DNA of 19,355 bases from Sva-07 sp041686315 (GTDB taxonomy: Bacteria; Actinomycetota; Acidimicrobiia; Acidimicrobiales; Ilumatobacteraceae): NCBI GenBank assembly GCA_041686315.1, contig JAWLEC010000050.1, forward strand, positions 1 through 19,355, given 5' to 3'. Under the pieces are notes generated by a model. That model made no database searches. It was not told where the DNA came from and saw nothing but the letters and a program-made list of their open reading frames with translations. Every line of letters begins with the position of its first letter. Position 1 is the first letter of the stretch. A program made the position numbers and the translations under genes. Positions 1 to 5,651 of this stretch are shown here, piece after piece.

Positions 1-268
1 ATCTCGGCAACGACTCAGCCGCCTGAAACTCGCCCGCCATTACAGCGCACGTCAACCACACGGTGCGCGAGTGCCTGCGCGCCGTGGCGAAAATTCCGGG
101 CGAGTCGGACACAGTCTGACGGGTCGCTCGACTCATTCAAGGCCGGCACCAGAGCGGGCTCGTCGGCATCCTCACCGAAACGAACAATCTCGCGATGCTG
201 GACGGCGACTCGGCCGACTCTGCGACGACCGAGGAAGAGGCGGCGTGACCAGCAGGCTCGCAGACCGG
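1..268. other. Stretch without a recognisable gene
   Basis: This stretch lies downstream of the integrase C-terminal fragment. One minus-strand frame stays open across it, but its translation is Arg-rich, resembles no family I know and looks like chance in GC-rich DNA. No tRNA, convincing hairpin or repeat was seen. It is probably the eroded edge of the mobile island, continuing beyond the window. Confidence 0.4.
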
Positions 269-430
269 CTACTCGCCGGGCTCGGCGGGTGTGCTGAGAC
301 GGCCCAGGATCTCCGCAGCCTCCTGGTCGGCCTCTGGAACGAAGTGCGAGTAGACGTTCAGCGTCGTCGCCGCGTTCCGGTGTCCCAGTTGCGACCCCCC
401 TTGGAAGATCCGTCGGCGCTCGTTGGATGA
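269..430 (-). pseudogene. Tyrosine recombinase (phage-type integrase) C-terminal fragment
   Basis: The minus-strand frame ending at the TAG at 269-271 reads QLGHRNAATTLNVYSHF followed by VPEADQEAAEILGRL. This is the C-terminal box of phage-type tyrosine recombinases: LGH, then the region with the catalytic tyrosine (NVYSHF), then the C-terminal helix. The frame opens only after a stop at 431-433 and has no start codon. The Arg/His catalytic positions upstream of LGH are missing, so about 50 codons remain. The homologous N-terminal and middle parts occur on the same strand at 3939-4411, in the correct order. This suggests one gene broken apart, though two different integrase relics cannot be excluded. 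It ends 5 nt from the parE-like stop codon. Confidence 0.75.
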
Positions 431-435
431 TCAAA

Positions 436-765
436 TCAGGCGTCGATGTCGCCGGCGACTGCTGATGGGATGTCTCGCCGGGTGTGGAGGATGCGCCACA
501 CATCGAGGATCTCGTCACCAACGACGTAGAACACCAGATACCGGAAACGGGTCACCGGGCGAACTCGCATGCCGGGGATCTCCAGCTCGTAGGAGAATCG
601 CTGGCTTCCCGAGTGGGGTGAGCGGCCGATCTGGCCGACGGCACGTTCGACTGCGTCGACGAACCGTAACGCCACTTCTGCCCCGGCATTGGCGAGGTAG
701 TGGTCAGCGACTCGGTCGATGTCGATCGCGGCTCGCTCGCGTAACCGGACGGACCGGGAAGCCAC
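436..765 (-). CDS. RelE/ParE-family toxin of a type II toxin-antitoxin pair
   Basis: A 109-aa protein with the ParE/RelE fold pattern: an N-terminal helix pair (AAIDIDRVADHYLANAG, then AVERAVGQIGRSPHSGSQ), a central IPGMRVRPVTRFRYLVFYVV strand region and a C-terminal DVWRILHTRRD strand. The R-x-x-P...F-x-Y-L-V-F-Y and I-L-H-x-R-R-D signatures are typical of ParE, which poisons DNA gyrase. RelE relatives instead cleave ribosomal mRNA, and the sequence cannot settle the target. The start is a GTG at 763-765, only 5 nt after the antitoxin stop, so the two genes form an operon. The length is normal and no damage is visible. Confidence 0.85.
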   Translation of the reverse strand: MASRSVRLRERAAIDIDRVADHYLANAGAEVALRFVDAVERAVGQIGRSPHSGSQRFSYELEIPGMRVRPVTRFRYLVFYVVGDEILDVWRILHTRRDIPSAVAGDIDA

Positions 766-770
766 GATGA

Positions 771-1004
771 TCAGGCGTCGGATCGAATGCGATCACGCAG
801 TGAGGAGAAGTACGAAGCATCTGCGATCGGCCCGGGACTCGACGAGGCTCCGTCGAGCAACACACGTCGGAGTTGTCGGCGGTCCTTGTCGCGACGGATG
901 AGGTCGCGGACGTACTCGCTCGTGGACCCGTAGCCGCCGCCGTCGACCTGTTCGTCGACATATGACTTGAGTTCGTCTGGCAGCGACACGTTCATCGTCG
1001 ACAT
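771..1004 (-). CDS. ParD-like ribbon-helix-helix antitoxin
   Basis: A 77-aa protein beginning MSTMNVSLPDELKSYVDEQV. This is the N-terminal beta strand and first helix of ParD-type ribbon-helix-helix proteins, followed by GGGYGSTSEYVRDLIRRDKD (second helix). The acidic and polar tail would wrap the toxin. It should bind DNA as a dimer and neutralise the ParE-like toxin encoded directly downstream. The ATG at 1002-1004 is preferred because the RHH strand starts within four residues; a second ATG at 993-995 is possible. A longer reading to 1073 would run through the perfect palindrome at 1020-1044 and is rejected. Confidence 0.85.
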   Translation of the reverse strand: MSTMNVSLPDELKSYVDEQVDGGGYGSTSEYVRDLIRRDKDRRQLRRVLLDGASSSPGPIADASYFSSLRDRIRSDA

Positions 1005-1019
1005 TCCGACATAGCACCC

Positions 1020-1044
1020 GATCATGGCAAGCTTTGCCATGATC
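1020..1044 (-). promoter_or_regulatory. Palindromic operator of the parDE-like operon
   Basis: A perfect inverted repeat, with arms GATCATGGCAA and TTGCCATGATC and a 3-nt centre, lies 15 nt upstream of the antitoxin ATG. RHH antitoxins repress their own operon by binding such palindromes, so this is most likely the autoregulatory site. The repeat is seen directly; the binding is inferred. Confidence 0.7.
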
Positions 1045-1119
1045 GGCGGCAAGGCACGGTGATAGTGCGGCACCGCAGTGGGGCCGGACTGCAGCGCGCT
1101 CGCATCGGCGCCGACCGGA

Positions 1120-1410
1120 TTACGGAGCGGACGTTATGCGTGCGTCGTCGCCGAGAATCGGGTGAACGAAGCCCACCACGTACTGGACGTCGACCACGCC
1201 CTCGGGTGCGAGGGCCCGCACGATCGCCGGAGTCGCTCGTTCGAGCGCCGCCCAGACATCGCGACCTGCACGTTCGGCCCTGCGGTCCACGAATGCATCG
1301 TGCCCGATGGCGTCGTTGGTCGCAAGGTTGTCGCCCGGGCGGCTCAGGGCGCCCACCGCGTCAGACCGCGCAGTCCCGCGGTCAGGCTGCAGTCGGACCG
1401 GGTGTAGCAC
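1120..1410 (-). CDS. Unrecognised short ORF between two toxin-antitoxin pairs
   Basis: A minus-strand frame of up to 96 codons whose second half reads like a real protein (RDVWAALERATPAIVRALAP, then VVDVQYVVGFVHPILGDDAR). I do not recognise the family. The first possible start, a GTG at 1408-1410, sits inside the operator of the neighbouring antitoxin. The first 30 residues are Arg-rich and unconvincing, so the true gene may be shorter or a remnant of a longer one. The overlapping plus-strand frame looks like a shadow. Spurious coding remains quite possible. Confidence 0.25.
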   Translation of the reverse strand: MLHPVRLQPDRGTARSDAVGALSRPGDNLATNDAIGHDAFVDRRAERAGRDVWAALERATPAIVRALAPEGVVDVQYVVGFVHPILGDDARITSAP

Positions 1411-1423
1411 CGTTGTGCTACAC
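1402..1423 (+). promoter_or_regulatory. Operator and -10 box of the vapBC-like operon
   Basis: A perfect 9-bp inverted repeat, GTGTAGCAC and GTGCTACAC with a 4-nt centre (CGTT), ends 7 nt before the antitoxin ATG. Its right arm contains most of a TACACT box at 1419-1424, 6 nt before the ATG, which fits a leaderless promoter. A dimeric RHH antitoxin bound here would cover the -10 box and shut off its own operon. The sequence pattern is seen; the regulation is inferred from the family. Confidence 0.7.
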
Positions 1424-1430
1424 TCCCGTC

Positions 1431-1664
1431 ATGGCTACGACCACAGTTCGTCTCGACCCTGACGAAGAGCACACGCTCGACGAGTTGGCCGAGATACATG
1501 GCGGCCGATCGAACGCACTTCGCGTCGGACTTCGGTTGCTCGCCGCCGAAACCCAGCGGCACGCTGCTCTCGCTGATCTACTCAGCGACTGGGAACGCGA
1601 GGCAGGCCCCGCAGACGACGATGCGGTGGCGGCGATGACCGATCGCTACAGCCTTGATTCTTGA
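1431..1664 (+). CDS. Ribbon-helix-helix (CopG/VapB-like) antitoxin
   Basis: A 77-aa protein. MATTTVRLDPDEEHTLDELA and GGRSNALRVGLRLLAAE are the strand, helix 1 and helix 2 of a ribbon-helix-helix DNA-binding domain. The acidic tail (DWEREAGPADDD) is the likely toxin-binding part. The ATG at 1431 was chosen because the RHH strand begins right there and because a palindrome with a -10-like box ends just upstream. The PIN-domain toxin overlaps its last codons by 11 nt, so the two are co-translated. Confidence 0.85.
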   Translation: MATTTVRLDPDEEHTLDELAEIHGGRSNALRVGLRLLAAETQRHAALADLLSDWEREAGPADDDAVAAMTDRYSLDS

Positions 1665-2028
1665 CGCCGGGTTCCTCATCTCGGTCGATCGAGGTGAACG
1701 TGCTGCGCAGGAGTTTCTCACCGCAGCGCTCGTCCACGAGACGCCGCTGACGACGACGCATCCTGTCGTCGCCCAGGTGTGGCGCGATGGTGTTCGCCAA
1801 GCACGCCTTGCGAGATTCCTGCGATCGGTCATCGTCGTCGCCTTCGACGACGGACCCGAAGTCGGGAACCTGCTGGCGCGCTCGGGCACCCGCGACGTTG
1901 TCGATGCCCACCTCGTCGTGGTCGCTGCCCGCCGCTCAGAACCGATCCTGACCGGCGACATGCATGACCTCGAATCGCTCGCCGCTGCATTGCGTGACCG
2001 TCGCCCGAACCTCTTGAGCTGGCCGTAG
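1654..2028 (+). CDS. PIN-domain toxin (VapC-like ribonuclease)
   Basis: A 124-aa PIN-domain protein. The first acidic residue is in MILDAGFLISVDRG. The central helix is PVVAQVWRDGVRQARL, where a Gln replaces the usual Glu, as in many actinobacterial members of this subgroup. The C-terminal acidic cluster is DVVDAHLVVVAARR with a following LTGDMHDL. PIN toxins cleave RNA with metal ions held by these acids. The start is taken as the TTG at 1654, overlapping the antitoxin end by 11 nt; no better start lies downstream that keeps the first Asp. It ends at 2028, head to head with the broken PIN gene on the other strand. Confidence 0.85.
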   Translation: MILDAGFLISVDRGERAAQEFLTAALVHETPLTTTHPVVAQVWRDGVRQARLARFLRSVIVVAFDDGPEVGNLLARSGTRDVVDAHLVVVAARRSEPILTGDMHDLESLAAALRDRRPNLLSWP

Positions 2029-2031
2029 CTC

Positions 2032-2273
2032 GGCGAGCACGACGTACAACGCATCCGCAATCGTCATGCTCGACCGGCGAGCCCACGCATCGACCAGCAA
2101 AAGCCGAACCTGAGCCCGAAGGACCACCGCTCGGTCCAACATGGAGAACGCACGGTCGACCCGCTCATGGGTGGCATCACCATTGAGCGCTGCACGACTA
2201 GTGCACCGGCCACCTCGACGAAGTAGTGCTCGGGCACCGGGTCGGCGGCGAGGTCCTCGGCGCGCTTGGCCAT
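2032..2273 (-). pseudogene. Second PIN-domain gene, frameshifted and truncated at both ends
   Basis: From the ATG at 2271-2273 one frame reads DLAADPVPEHYFVEVAGAL and then stops resembling a protein. The next frame continues with HERVDRAFSMLDRAVVLRAQ and SSMTIADALYVVLAEL. Together these are the middle and end of a VapC-type PIN domain (VEVAGALRR ... DALYVxLAE). A frameshift lies near 2180-2200. The first metal-binding Asp region is absent, and after LAEL the sequence runs into the 3' end of the intact PIN toxin on the opposite strand, so the last strand is lost too. I read it as a relic of an older toxin-antitoxin pair cut by arrival of the intact one. Confidence 0.7.
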
Positions 2274-2348
2274 GACCTCAGGATACCCGGGCTGAGTTCG
2301 GACTTGATCTCGGCTCTCGGCGTCACGATCGAGGTTCGTGCGGTGTCA

Positions 2349-2354
2349 TACGTT
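2349..2354 (+). promoter_or_regulatory. -10-like box of the ECF sigma pseudogene
   Basis: TACGTT is followed after 7 nt by the ATG at 2362, the spacing of a leaderless actinobacterial promoter. No convincing Shine-Dalgarno sequence lies before this ATG. A TTGACA at 2353-2358 overlaps the box but has no matching -10 element at the right distance. Confidence 0.4.
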
Positions 2355-2361
2355 GACAAGT

Positions 2362-2705
2362 ATGCGAGTTACCCGGAGCAGCGGTGAAGGCGTTCAGGAC
2401 GTTCTCGCCGCAACGGTGCTGGACAATCAGATGCCGTTGCGGCGATTCGCCGCGGCTGTCGCGCCAGCCCACGTGGACGGTGATGACCTCTTCCACGATG
2501 CCCTGGTTCGCGTGTTCCGGGCTGCTGAGCGAACACACATCGAACACCCGGTTGCCTACACGAAACGCACGATCTCCGTGTCGTCGAGGACCTTGATACG
2601 GCCGAGATCGGTGTTCATCTGGGCTGTTCGAGCGTCGCAGCTCGCCAGTTGCCGAGCCGGGCGACAGCGAAGCTCAGGGTCAATCGAAACGAGGTGCCAT
2701 CGTGA
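2362..2705 (+). pseudogene. ECF RNA polymerase sigma factor, internally deleted
   Basis: The 5' frame reads QMPLRRFAAAVAPAHVDGDD, LFHDALVRVFRAAE and HIEHPVAYTKRTI. This is sigma region 2, with the usual VQDTLVRV helix and HPVAYLRRT motif. Immediately after, in another frame, comes VVEDLDTAEIGVHLGCSSVA then ARQLPSRATAKLRV, the region 4 helix-turn-helix, running to the TGA at 2703-2705. The linker and the first part of region 4 are gone and the frame is shifted by one. A junction near 2570-2580 fits a deletion of some tens of codons. It cannot make a normal sigma factor. Its stop overlaps the start of the next gene (GTGA), a sigma/partner-gene arrangement. Confidence 0.75.
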
Positions 2706-3841
2706 GCGATGAACGAGTCCGTCGGGCAACGGGCCGAACGCCTGGCGTGCGGCTCGCACTCGTGGCCTCGGCGGTCTTGCTCGTGAGCGGCGGGACGGCG
2801 TTGATCGTCGCTTGGGGCGGCGACAACTCGCCGGCGTTGGAGAGCGGGACCAGTTCTCTTCCTGCGCCACCCGTGGCGCCATCCACATCAGTGGCGGACA
2901 GTCTGCCGAGCGTGCCTCCGGCTACCGATTCCGCGTCGAGCGCGCCGGCTCCGTCAACGTCGGAGTCACCCGGCACCTCGACCTCGACGCCAACAACGAT
3001 CGCGATATCAATCGCATCGGCTCCCTCATCGCCGGCGATCGGCTTGAGCGCCGATGGAACGGTGTGTTCGTTGGACGACAGTGGGTCTGCAGCTGTTCCC
3101 GTGCTCGATGGGACGAACGCAGCGCCCTCGCTGGGTGTCGCTGGTGAGACCGTCGTGTTGAGCCCCGGAGTTGGATGCGCGCAAGCAAACGATGTGCTGG
3201 TCGGCAGCGTCGACGGGACGACCCTCGAAACGGTCGCAACCGGATACGCAGCCGCGATCAGTCCGACAGGAGAAAGTCTGACGCTCGCTCGAACATCTAG
3301 CTGCGGCGACAGAACATCTGAAGTCGTGCTTGCCGAGCCCAACGGCGGCGTCCTCGCCACGATCGACCTGAACGCCGACGGTGACGGACTTCCGTTTCGC
3401 GTCGTCGACCTTGCGACCAACGGCCTCTCTGTCTTCGTGCTCGCCGACATGTTCGACGGAGAAGCAGTAACCGCTTCCTTCGTCCTCGAGTACGAGTTCC
3501 TGGCTGGAAACACGCTGGCATTCACCCGGCAGGTCATCGCCGAGCCGGGCACCCGGTGGGTGGCCATCTCGGCCGGAGCAGAACGGCTCGATGTGGTCGG
3601 CGTCGCCGACGAGGGCGAATGGCATCTCACCAGGCTGGGCACCGATCTGGGTGCCGTCTCTCCGCAGATCGGACTCGGTGGAGACGTGCGGTCGTTGGAC
3701 GTACATCAAGCGACGGGAAGCTCGCTCCTCGTCACGTTCGACGGGTCCGAGAGTGCTCTCGTTGAAGTCACCGACCAGGGGGAGGTTGTTCCGATCGGGT
3801 CGTCGGCTGGCGACCTCGCCGCTGCAGCGTGGAAGGACTGA
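2702..3841 (+). CDS. Membrane-anchored protein with Ser/Thr/Pro linker, partner of a broken ECF sigma factor
   Basis: A 379-aa protein. The order is a basic N-terminus (about residues 1-16), one transmembrane helix (about 17-39, LALVASAVLLVSGGTALIVA), a long Pro/Ser/Thr-rich linker (about 40-115), then an extracytoplasmic domain of about 260 residues rich in short beta strands with G-D and V-x-L repeats, possibly propeller-like, and at least three Cys (VCSLDD, VGCAQAN, SSCGDR). The start GTG at 2702 overlaps the sigma stop by 4 nt, which implies co-translation. By position it could be a regulator or sensor for that sigma factor, but its cytoplasmic part is far too short to be a typical anti-sigma domain. 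I do not recognise the family of the large domain. The frame is intact even though the sigma gene is not. Confidence 0.7.
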   Translation: MSDERVRRATGRTPGVRLALVASAVLLVSGGTALIVAWGGDNSPALESGTSSLPAPPVAPSTSVADSLPSVPPATDSASSAPAPSTSESPGTSTSTPTTIAISIASAPSSPAIGLSADGTVCSLDDSGSAAVPVLDGTNAAPSLGVAGETVVLSPGVGCAQANDVLVGSVDGTTLETVATGYAAAISPTGESLTLARTSSCGDRTSEVVLAEPNGGVLATIDLNADGDGLPFRVVDLATNGLSVFVLADMFDGEAVTASFVLEYEFLAGNTLAFTRQVIAEPGTRWVAISAGAERLDVVGVADEGEWHLTRLGTDLGAVSPQIGLGGDVRSLDVHQATGSSLLVTFDGSESALVEVTDQGEVVPIGSSAGDLAAAAWKD

Positions 3842-3894
3842 GCTACGAGCGCGAGGGCTCGACGACGCGGAACAGCCGGCACGCTGAGTCTGAG

Positions 3895-3913
3895 CGATGC
3901 GTTCGGCGCATCG
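3895..3913 (+). terminator. Hairpin after the membrane-anchored protein gene
   Basis: A perfect 7-bp stem (CGATGCG and CGCATCG) with a 5-nt TTCGG loop lies about 55 nt past the stop codon. There is no run of T on either strand, so termination is only a guess. It lies just outside the integrase remnant. Confidence 0.3.
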
Positions 3914-3938
3914 AGACGCACCGGACGCTGAACGGATC

Positions 3939-4411
3939 CCAGTGCTCCTCGAGTTCCGCTGCGGTGCGAGAGTCGAGCGACACTCGACGCGCCGAGTACG
4001 TCTTGGTCCCCTTCTCCACGAGGCCGTCAGGACCTTCCACGATCCCACGCCCGATCGACACCGTCGCGGACGCCGAATCGACGTCAGTCGCAGGTCGGGC
4101 GACTCGGTCTCTGCTCGCCACCCCCACTTCACACCCTGATTGAGCGCGCGCCGAAGGATGCCGTGGATCCTTCGCACGGTGCCCGGCGCCAACGGCCGAC
4201 CGCCGGCACCTCCCGACGCGAGCAGCTGACGGTAGAACGCGTCGAGATCGGCTGGCTTCAGCTTCGACAGCCGGCGCGCCCCGATCGCCGGCATGAGCGA
4301 GCGGTCGATGTAGCCGCGCGTCTCCTGCACCGTCTTCGGCGAGAAGTCCATGACGCCCCTCGCTGCCGCATGAAGCCCTTCATCTGGATCCTCCTCCAAT
4401 GAGAGTGGCAT
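3939..4411 (-). pseudogene. Tyrosine recombinase (phage-type integrase), N-terminal and partial catalytic domain
   Basis: The first frame (4118-4411) reads FSPKTVQETRGYIDRSLMPA, LSKLKPADLDAFYRQLLASG and LAPGTVRRIHGILRRALNQG then VKWGW. This is the SAM-like core-binding domain of actinobacterial phage integrases. The AP2-like N-terminus is missing. A second frame (about 3939-4090) continues with ATVSIGRGIVEGPDGLVEKG and TKTYSARRVSLDSRTAAELEEHW, part of the catalytic domain. The stretch that should lie between, including the first catalytic Arg, has been lost, and homology stops abruptly after EEHW. The gene sits about 70 nt from the 3' end of tRNA-Glu, as expected for an element integrated at that tRNA. 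Confidence 0.8.
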
Positions 4412-4440
4412 CGGAGTGGCAACGAGTCCAGAAAACCAGG

Positions 4441-4464
4441 AGAGCCACCCCGGAGGGTGGCTCT
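4441..4464 (-). terminator. Intrinsic terminator after tRNA-Glu
   Basis: A perfect 10-bp stem (AGAGCCACCC with GGGTGGCTCT) and a 4-nt loop lie 14 nt after the encoded CCA of tRNA-Glu. On the minus strand it is followed by CCTGGTTTTC, a short T-rich tail. Confidence 0.8.
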
Positions 4465-4478
4465 GACCTGGTGTTTCT

Positions 4479-4554
4479 TGGCAGCCCGTACGGGATTCGA
4501 ACCCGTGCCGCCACCTTGAGAGGGTGGTGTCCTAGGCCACTAGACGAACGGGCC
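4479..4554 (-). tRNA. tRNA-Glu (anticodon CTC)
   Basis: The minus strand folds as a tRNA. The acceptor GGCCCGT pairs with ACGGGCT (one G-U at the first pair). The anticodon stem is CCACC/GGTGG around the loop CTCTCAA, giving anticodon CTC, which reads the Glu codon GAG. The T arm is ACGGG-TTCGAAT-CCCGT. Discriminator G is followed by an encoded CCA (4479-4481). It is followed by a terminator and then the integrase remnant. Confidence 0.95.
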
Positions 4555-4652
4555 GAGTGGCGACCGACGACGATAGCAGTACCCCGCACGCTTGCCACCG
4601 TCCGGACCCCGAAGGGCTCGACCGCCAACCGTGGGAGAGCCCGAAAACGACG

Positions 4653-4679
4653 GATCGCCGACCCTCCGGGTCGGCGATC
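4653..4679 (-). terminator. Intrinsic terminator after tRNA-Gln
   Basis: A perfect 12-bp stem (GATCGCCGACCC with GGGTCGGCGATC) and a 3-nt loop begin 6 nt after the tRNA-Gln discriminator base. On the minus strand the stem is followed by GTCGTTTTCG. It separates tRNA-Gln from tRNA-Glu, so the two are probably transcribed separately or with partial read-through. Confidence 0.8.
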
Positions 4680-4685
4680 TCAGAG

Positions 4686-4757
4686 CTGGGGTGAGAGGAA
4701 TTGAACCCCTAATAACAGTACCAGAAACTGCTGTGTTGCCAATTACACCACACCCCA
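4686..4757 (-). tRNA. tRNA-Gln (anticodon CTG)
   Basis: The minus strand folds as a tRNA. The acceptor TGGGGTG pairs perfectly with CACCCCA. The anticodon stem GCAGT/ACTGT surrounds the loop TTCTGGT, giving anticodon CTG for the Gln codon CAG. The T arm is AGGGG-TTCAATT-CCTCT. Discriminator G is followed by CTC, so CCA is not encoded, unlike the neighbouring tRNA-Glu. In actinobacteria this tRNA is normally first charged with Glu by GltX and then amidated by GatCAB. Confidence 0.95.
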
Positions 4758-4799
4758 CAGTGCGATGGTCGCCGTCGCCGGCGACCGGTGCGGCACAAG

Positions 4800-4805
4800 A
4801 TTGTA
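4800..4805 (-). promoter_or_regulatory. -10 box of tRNA-Gln
   Basis: TACAAT on the minus strand, close to the consensus TATAAT, lies about 42 nt before the tRNA 5' end and just past the stop of the DUF218 gene. A clear -35 partner was not identified. Confidence 0.45.
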
Positions 4806-4811
4806 GCGGCC

Positions 4812-5651
4812 TCAGCCGGTGAGCCCACTCAGCCGATCGAATCCGATGACCCGCCCGACGGCGACACCGGCCGCTTCACGGAGATGCCGTTCGAGCGAGT
4901 CGGCACCGGTGACCACACTCGTACCGGTCGGCGCCACATAGGCGGTGAGCCCGAGTTCCTGGGCCACCATCCGGCTCCGCAACGAGTGGTACGGATCCGT
5001 CACGATCAGTACCGACTCGATGTCCCGCTCGGCAGCGATCGCCGCCACGTTCCCGAGCGAGTCGTAGGTCGACGACCCCCGATCCTCCAGCACCAACACG
5101 TCCTCGGGTACGCCCCGCTCACGCAGGTAGGCGGCCGACGCCTCGGCTTCGGTGAAGCGGTCCCCGGGCTGGTTGCCGCCCGTGACGATCACCACCGGCG
5201 CGAGACCCTGCGGCCACAGTTCCGCCACCTGGTCGAGCCGGGCGGCCAGCTGCGGCGACGGTCGCCCGTCGTACTGGGCGGCGCCCATCACCACGATCGC
5301 ATCCACGGGGCGGGCCTGGTCGGAGCGGCCGACCGCCCACACCTGCCACACCGAGACGCTGAAGTACACCACGAGCAGACCGACGAGCACCGCTCCGACC
5401 AGCGACGTGATCCGCCACACGGAACGCCCGGCACGGGCAAGCTGCTGGACCGGCGTGGGATCCGACGACCGATCGGCGACGTCTCCCGGAGGCACGCAGG
5501 GATGGCGATCCGGGGCGGCGACCGGTTCGCCGGTTCGGGCGTATCGCTCACCGACCGGTTCGTGCTCGGCCAGCGCGCCGAGCAGTTCCCGGTCGCGGGC
5601 GATCTCGTCGTCCGACGGCAGCTGGAACCCCCGGTCGGACACGGCCGTCAC
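4812..5651 (-). CDS. DUF218 / YdcF-like membrane protein
   Basis: A 279-aa protein. Residues 1-79 are hydrophilic and probably cytoplasmic. One transmembrane helix follows at about 81-104 (ITSLVGAVLVGLLVVYFSVS), then a DUF218 domain from about 115. DUF218 signatures are VDAIVVMGAAQYDGRPSPQL, VIVTGGNQPGDRFTEAEASA, the DRGSSTYDSLGN motif and IVTDPYHSLRS. The family includes SanA and YdcF, linked to the cell envelope with no settled reaction. The start is the GTG at 5649-5651, overlapping the gltX stop as GTGA; anything upstream is gltX read in another frame. The 4-nt overlap makes it the second gene of a gltX operon. Confidence 0.85.
   Translation of the reverse strand: MTAVSDRGFQLPSDDEIARDRELLGALAEHEPVGERYARTGEPVAAPDRHPCVPPGDVADRSSDPTPVQQLARAGRSVWRITSLVGAVLVGLLVVYFSVSVWQVWAVGRSDQARPVDAIVVMGAAQYDGRPSPQLAARLDQVAELWPQGLAPVVIVTGGNQPGDRFTEAEASAAYLRERGVPEDVLVLEDRGSSTYDSLGNVAAIAAERDIESVLIVTDPYHSLRSRMVAQELGLTAYVAPTGTSVVTGADSLERHLREAAGVAVGRVIGFDRLSGLTG

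Noticed and set aside
15..521. 168-codon minus-strand frame at the left edge
   Set aside because: It overlaps both the ParE-like toxin end and the integrase C-terminal box in other frames and has no family resemblance.
3026..3900. Minus-strand frame continuing past the integrase remnant across the membrane-protein gene
   Set aside because: It only stays open by chance opposite the 2702-3841 gene; integrase similarity ends at about 4118 in this frame.
1..4410. A second copy of the tRNA-Glu 3' end (attachment-site repeat) within the island
   Set aside because: I looked for GCAGCCCGTACGGGATTCG or a close match to the left of the integrase and found none; any attR must lie outside the window.
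4380..4758. Short frames across the tRNA genes
   Set aside because: They read through tRNA-Glu, tRNA-Gln and their terminators and cannot be real proteins.
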